DNA of 64,000 nt. Source: Geobacter argillaceus (GTDB lineage: Bacteria > Desulfobacterota > Desulfuromonadia > Geobacterales > DSM-12255). Below the pieces are notes generated by a model that saw nothing but the letters and a program-made list of their open reading frames with translations, had not been told where the DNA came from and did no database searches. How positions within the stretch are numbered: position 1 is the first letter of the stretch; every line of letters begins with the position of its first letter. This document shows, piece after piece, positions 62,134 through 64,000 of the stretch. The stretch lies in the NCBI RefSeq assembly GCF_007830735.1, contig NZ_VLLN01000018.1:30965-94964 (forward strand), written 5' to 3'. Made by a program: the position numbers and the translations under genes.

Positions 62134-62165
62134 AAAACGGCAGCGCCAATAGGCACTGCCGTTTT
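62134..62165 (-). terminator. Terminator after hppA
   Basis: AAAACGGCAG pairs exactly with CTGCCGTTTT, with GCC/GGC continuing the stem, and both ends provide A/T runs. Confidence 0.85.
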
Positions 62166-62183
62166 AGTCGGTAGGAACTGTCT

Positions 62184-64000
<1,817 letters not shown>

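Overview
The window looks like a chromosome segment from a Geobacter-type deltaproteobacterium (Desulfuromonadales/Geobacterales). The evidence is a large periplasmic multiheme cytochrome with alternating CX2CH and CX4CH haem motifs, flagellar genes behind -24/-12 (sigma-54) promoters, a CIRCE element on the rpoH heat-shock sigma gene, a selenocysteine machinery gene, and a pyrophosphatase of the potassium-independent type. The DNA is moderately GC-rich and almost completely coding. I infer the group from gene content; the species cannot be named.

Layout. (1) 1-1.8 kb: a small thiol/sulfur set (C_GCAxxG_C_C redox protein, DUF2892 membrane protein, metallo-beta-lactamase-fold protein, exported rhodanese). 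(2) 1.9-5.1 kb: a chemotaxis-type signalling operon (PAS histidine kinase, CheY, CheX, and a CheC-like protein fused to a degenerate receiver). (3) 5.2-39.9 kb: an almost complete flagellar supercluster, all on the + strand. TPR protein; flgB-flgC-fliE-fliF-G-H-I-J-motE-fliK-flgD-TIGR02530-flgE; fliL-M-N-O-P-Q-R-flhB; flhA-F-G-fliA-flgF-G-A-H-I-J-N-K-L; flbD-motA-motB. Four candidate sigma-54 promoters (about 5250, 7585, 19552, 25157) mark the heads of transcription units, two of them exact matches to the consensus. A toxin-antitoxin-like pair with its own sigma-70 promoter lies between flgE and fliL. The fliA sigma-28 gene is interrupted by a one-base frameshift. Filament genes (fliC, fliD, fliS) and flgM are not in the window.

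(4) 40-47.5 kb: rdgC, clpB, two small secreted or lipoprotein genes, ilvE, and rpoH behind a perfect CIRCE (HrcA) site. (5) 47.5-53 kb: mostly minus strand: a glycine-zipper lipoprotein, a tiny candidate selenoprotein, an FAH-family hydrolase, an XRE regulator, tRNA-Glu, tRNA-Lys, rpe, rsmB and htpX. (6) 53-64 kb: a thioredoxin-fold selenoprotein, cardiolipin synthase, the multiheme cytochrome, a TIM-barrel isomerase-like protein, a TrkA-gated K+ channel, a GntR regulator with selA, a lipoprotein, and the 3' part of hppA.

The most interesting signal is selenium. Two genes read through an in-frame UGA. One is a thioredoxin-fold protein with a U-x-x-C motif (UGA at 53261). The other is a 54-residue zinc-ribbon-like protein (UGA at 48231-48233, minus strand) with its own promoter, ribosome site and terminator. 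In both, a hairpin with GU in its apical loop lies at the SECIS distance downstream of the UGA. selA, directly behind a GntR-type regulator with a palindromic operator, is within 14 kb. I suggest the small zinc-ribbon gene as a possibly undescribed selenoprotein family; a conventional gene caller would miss it.
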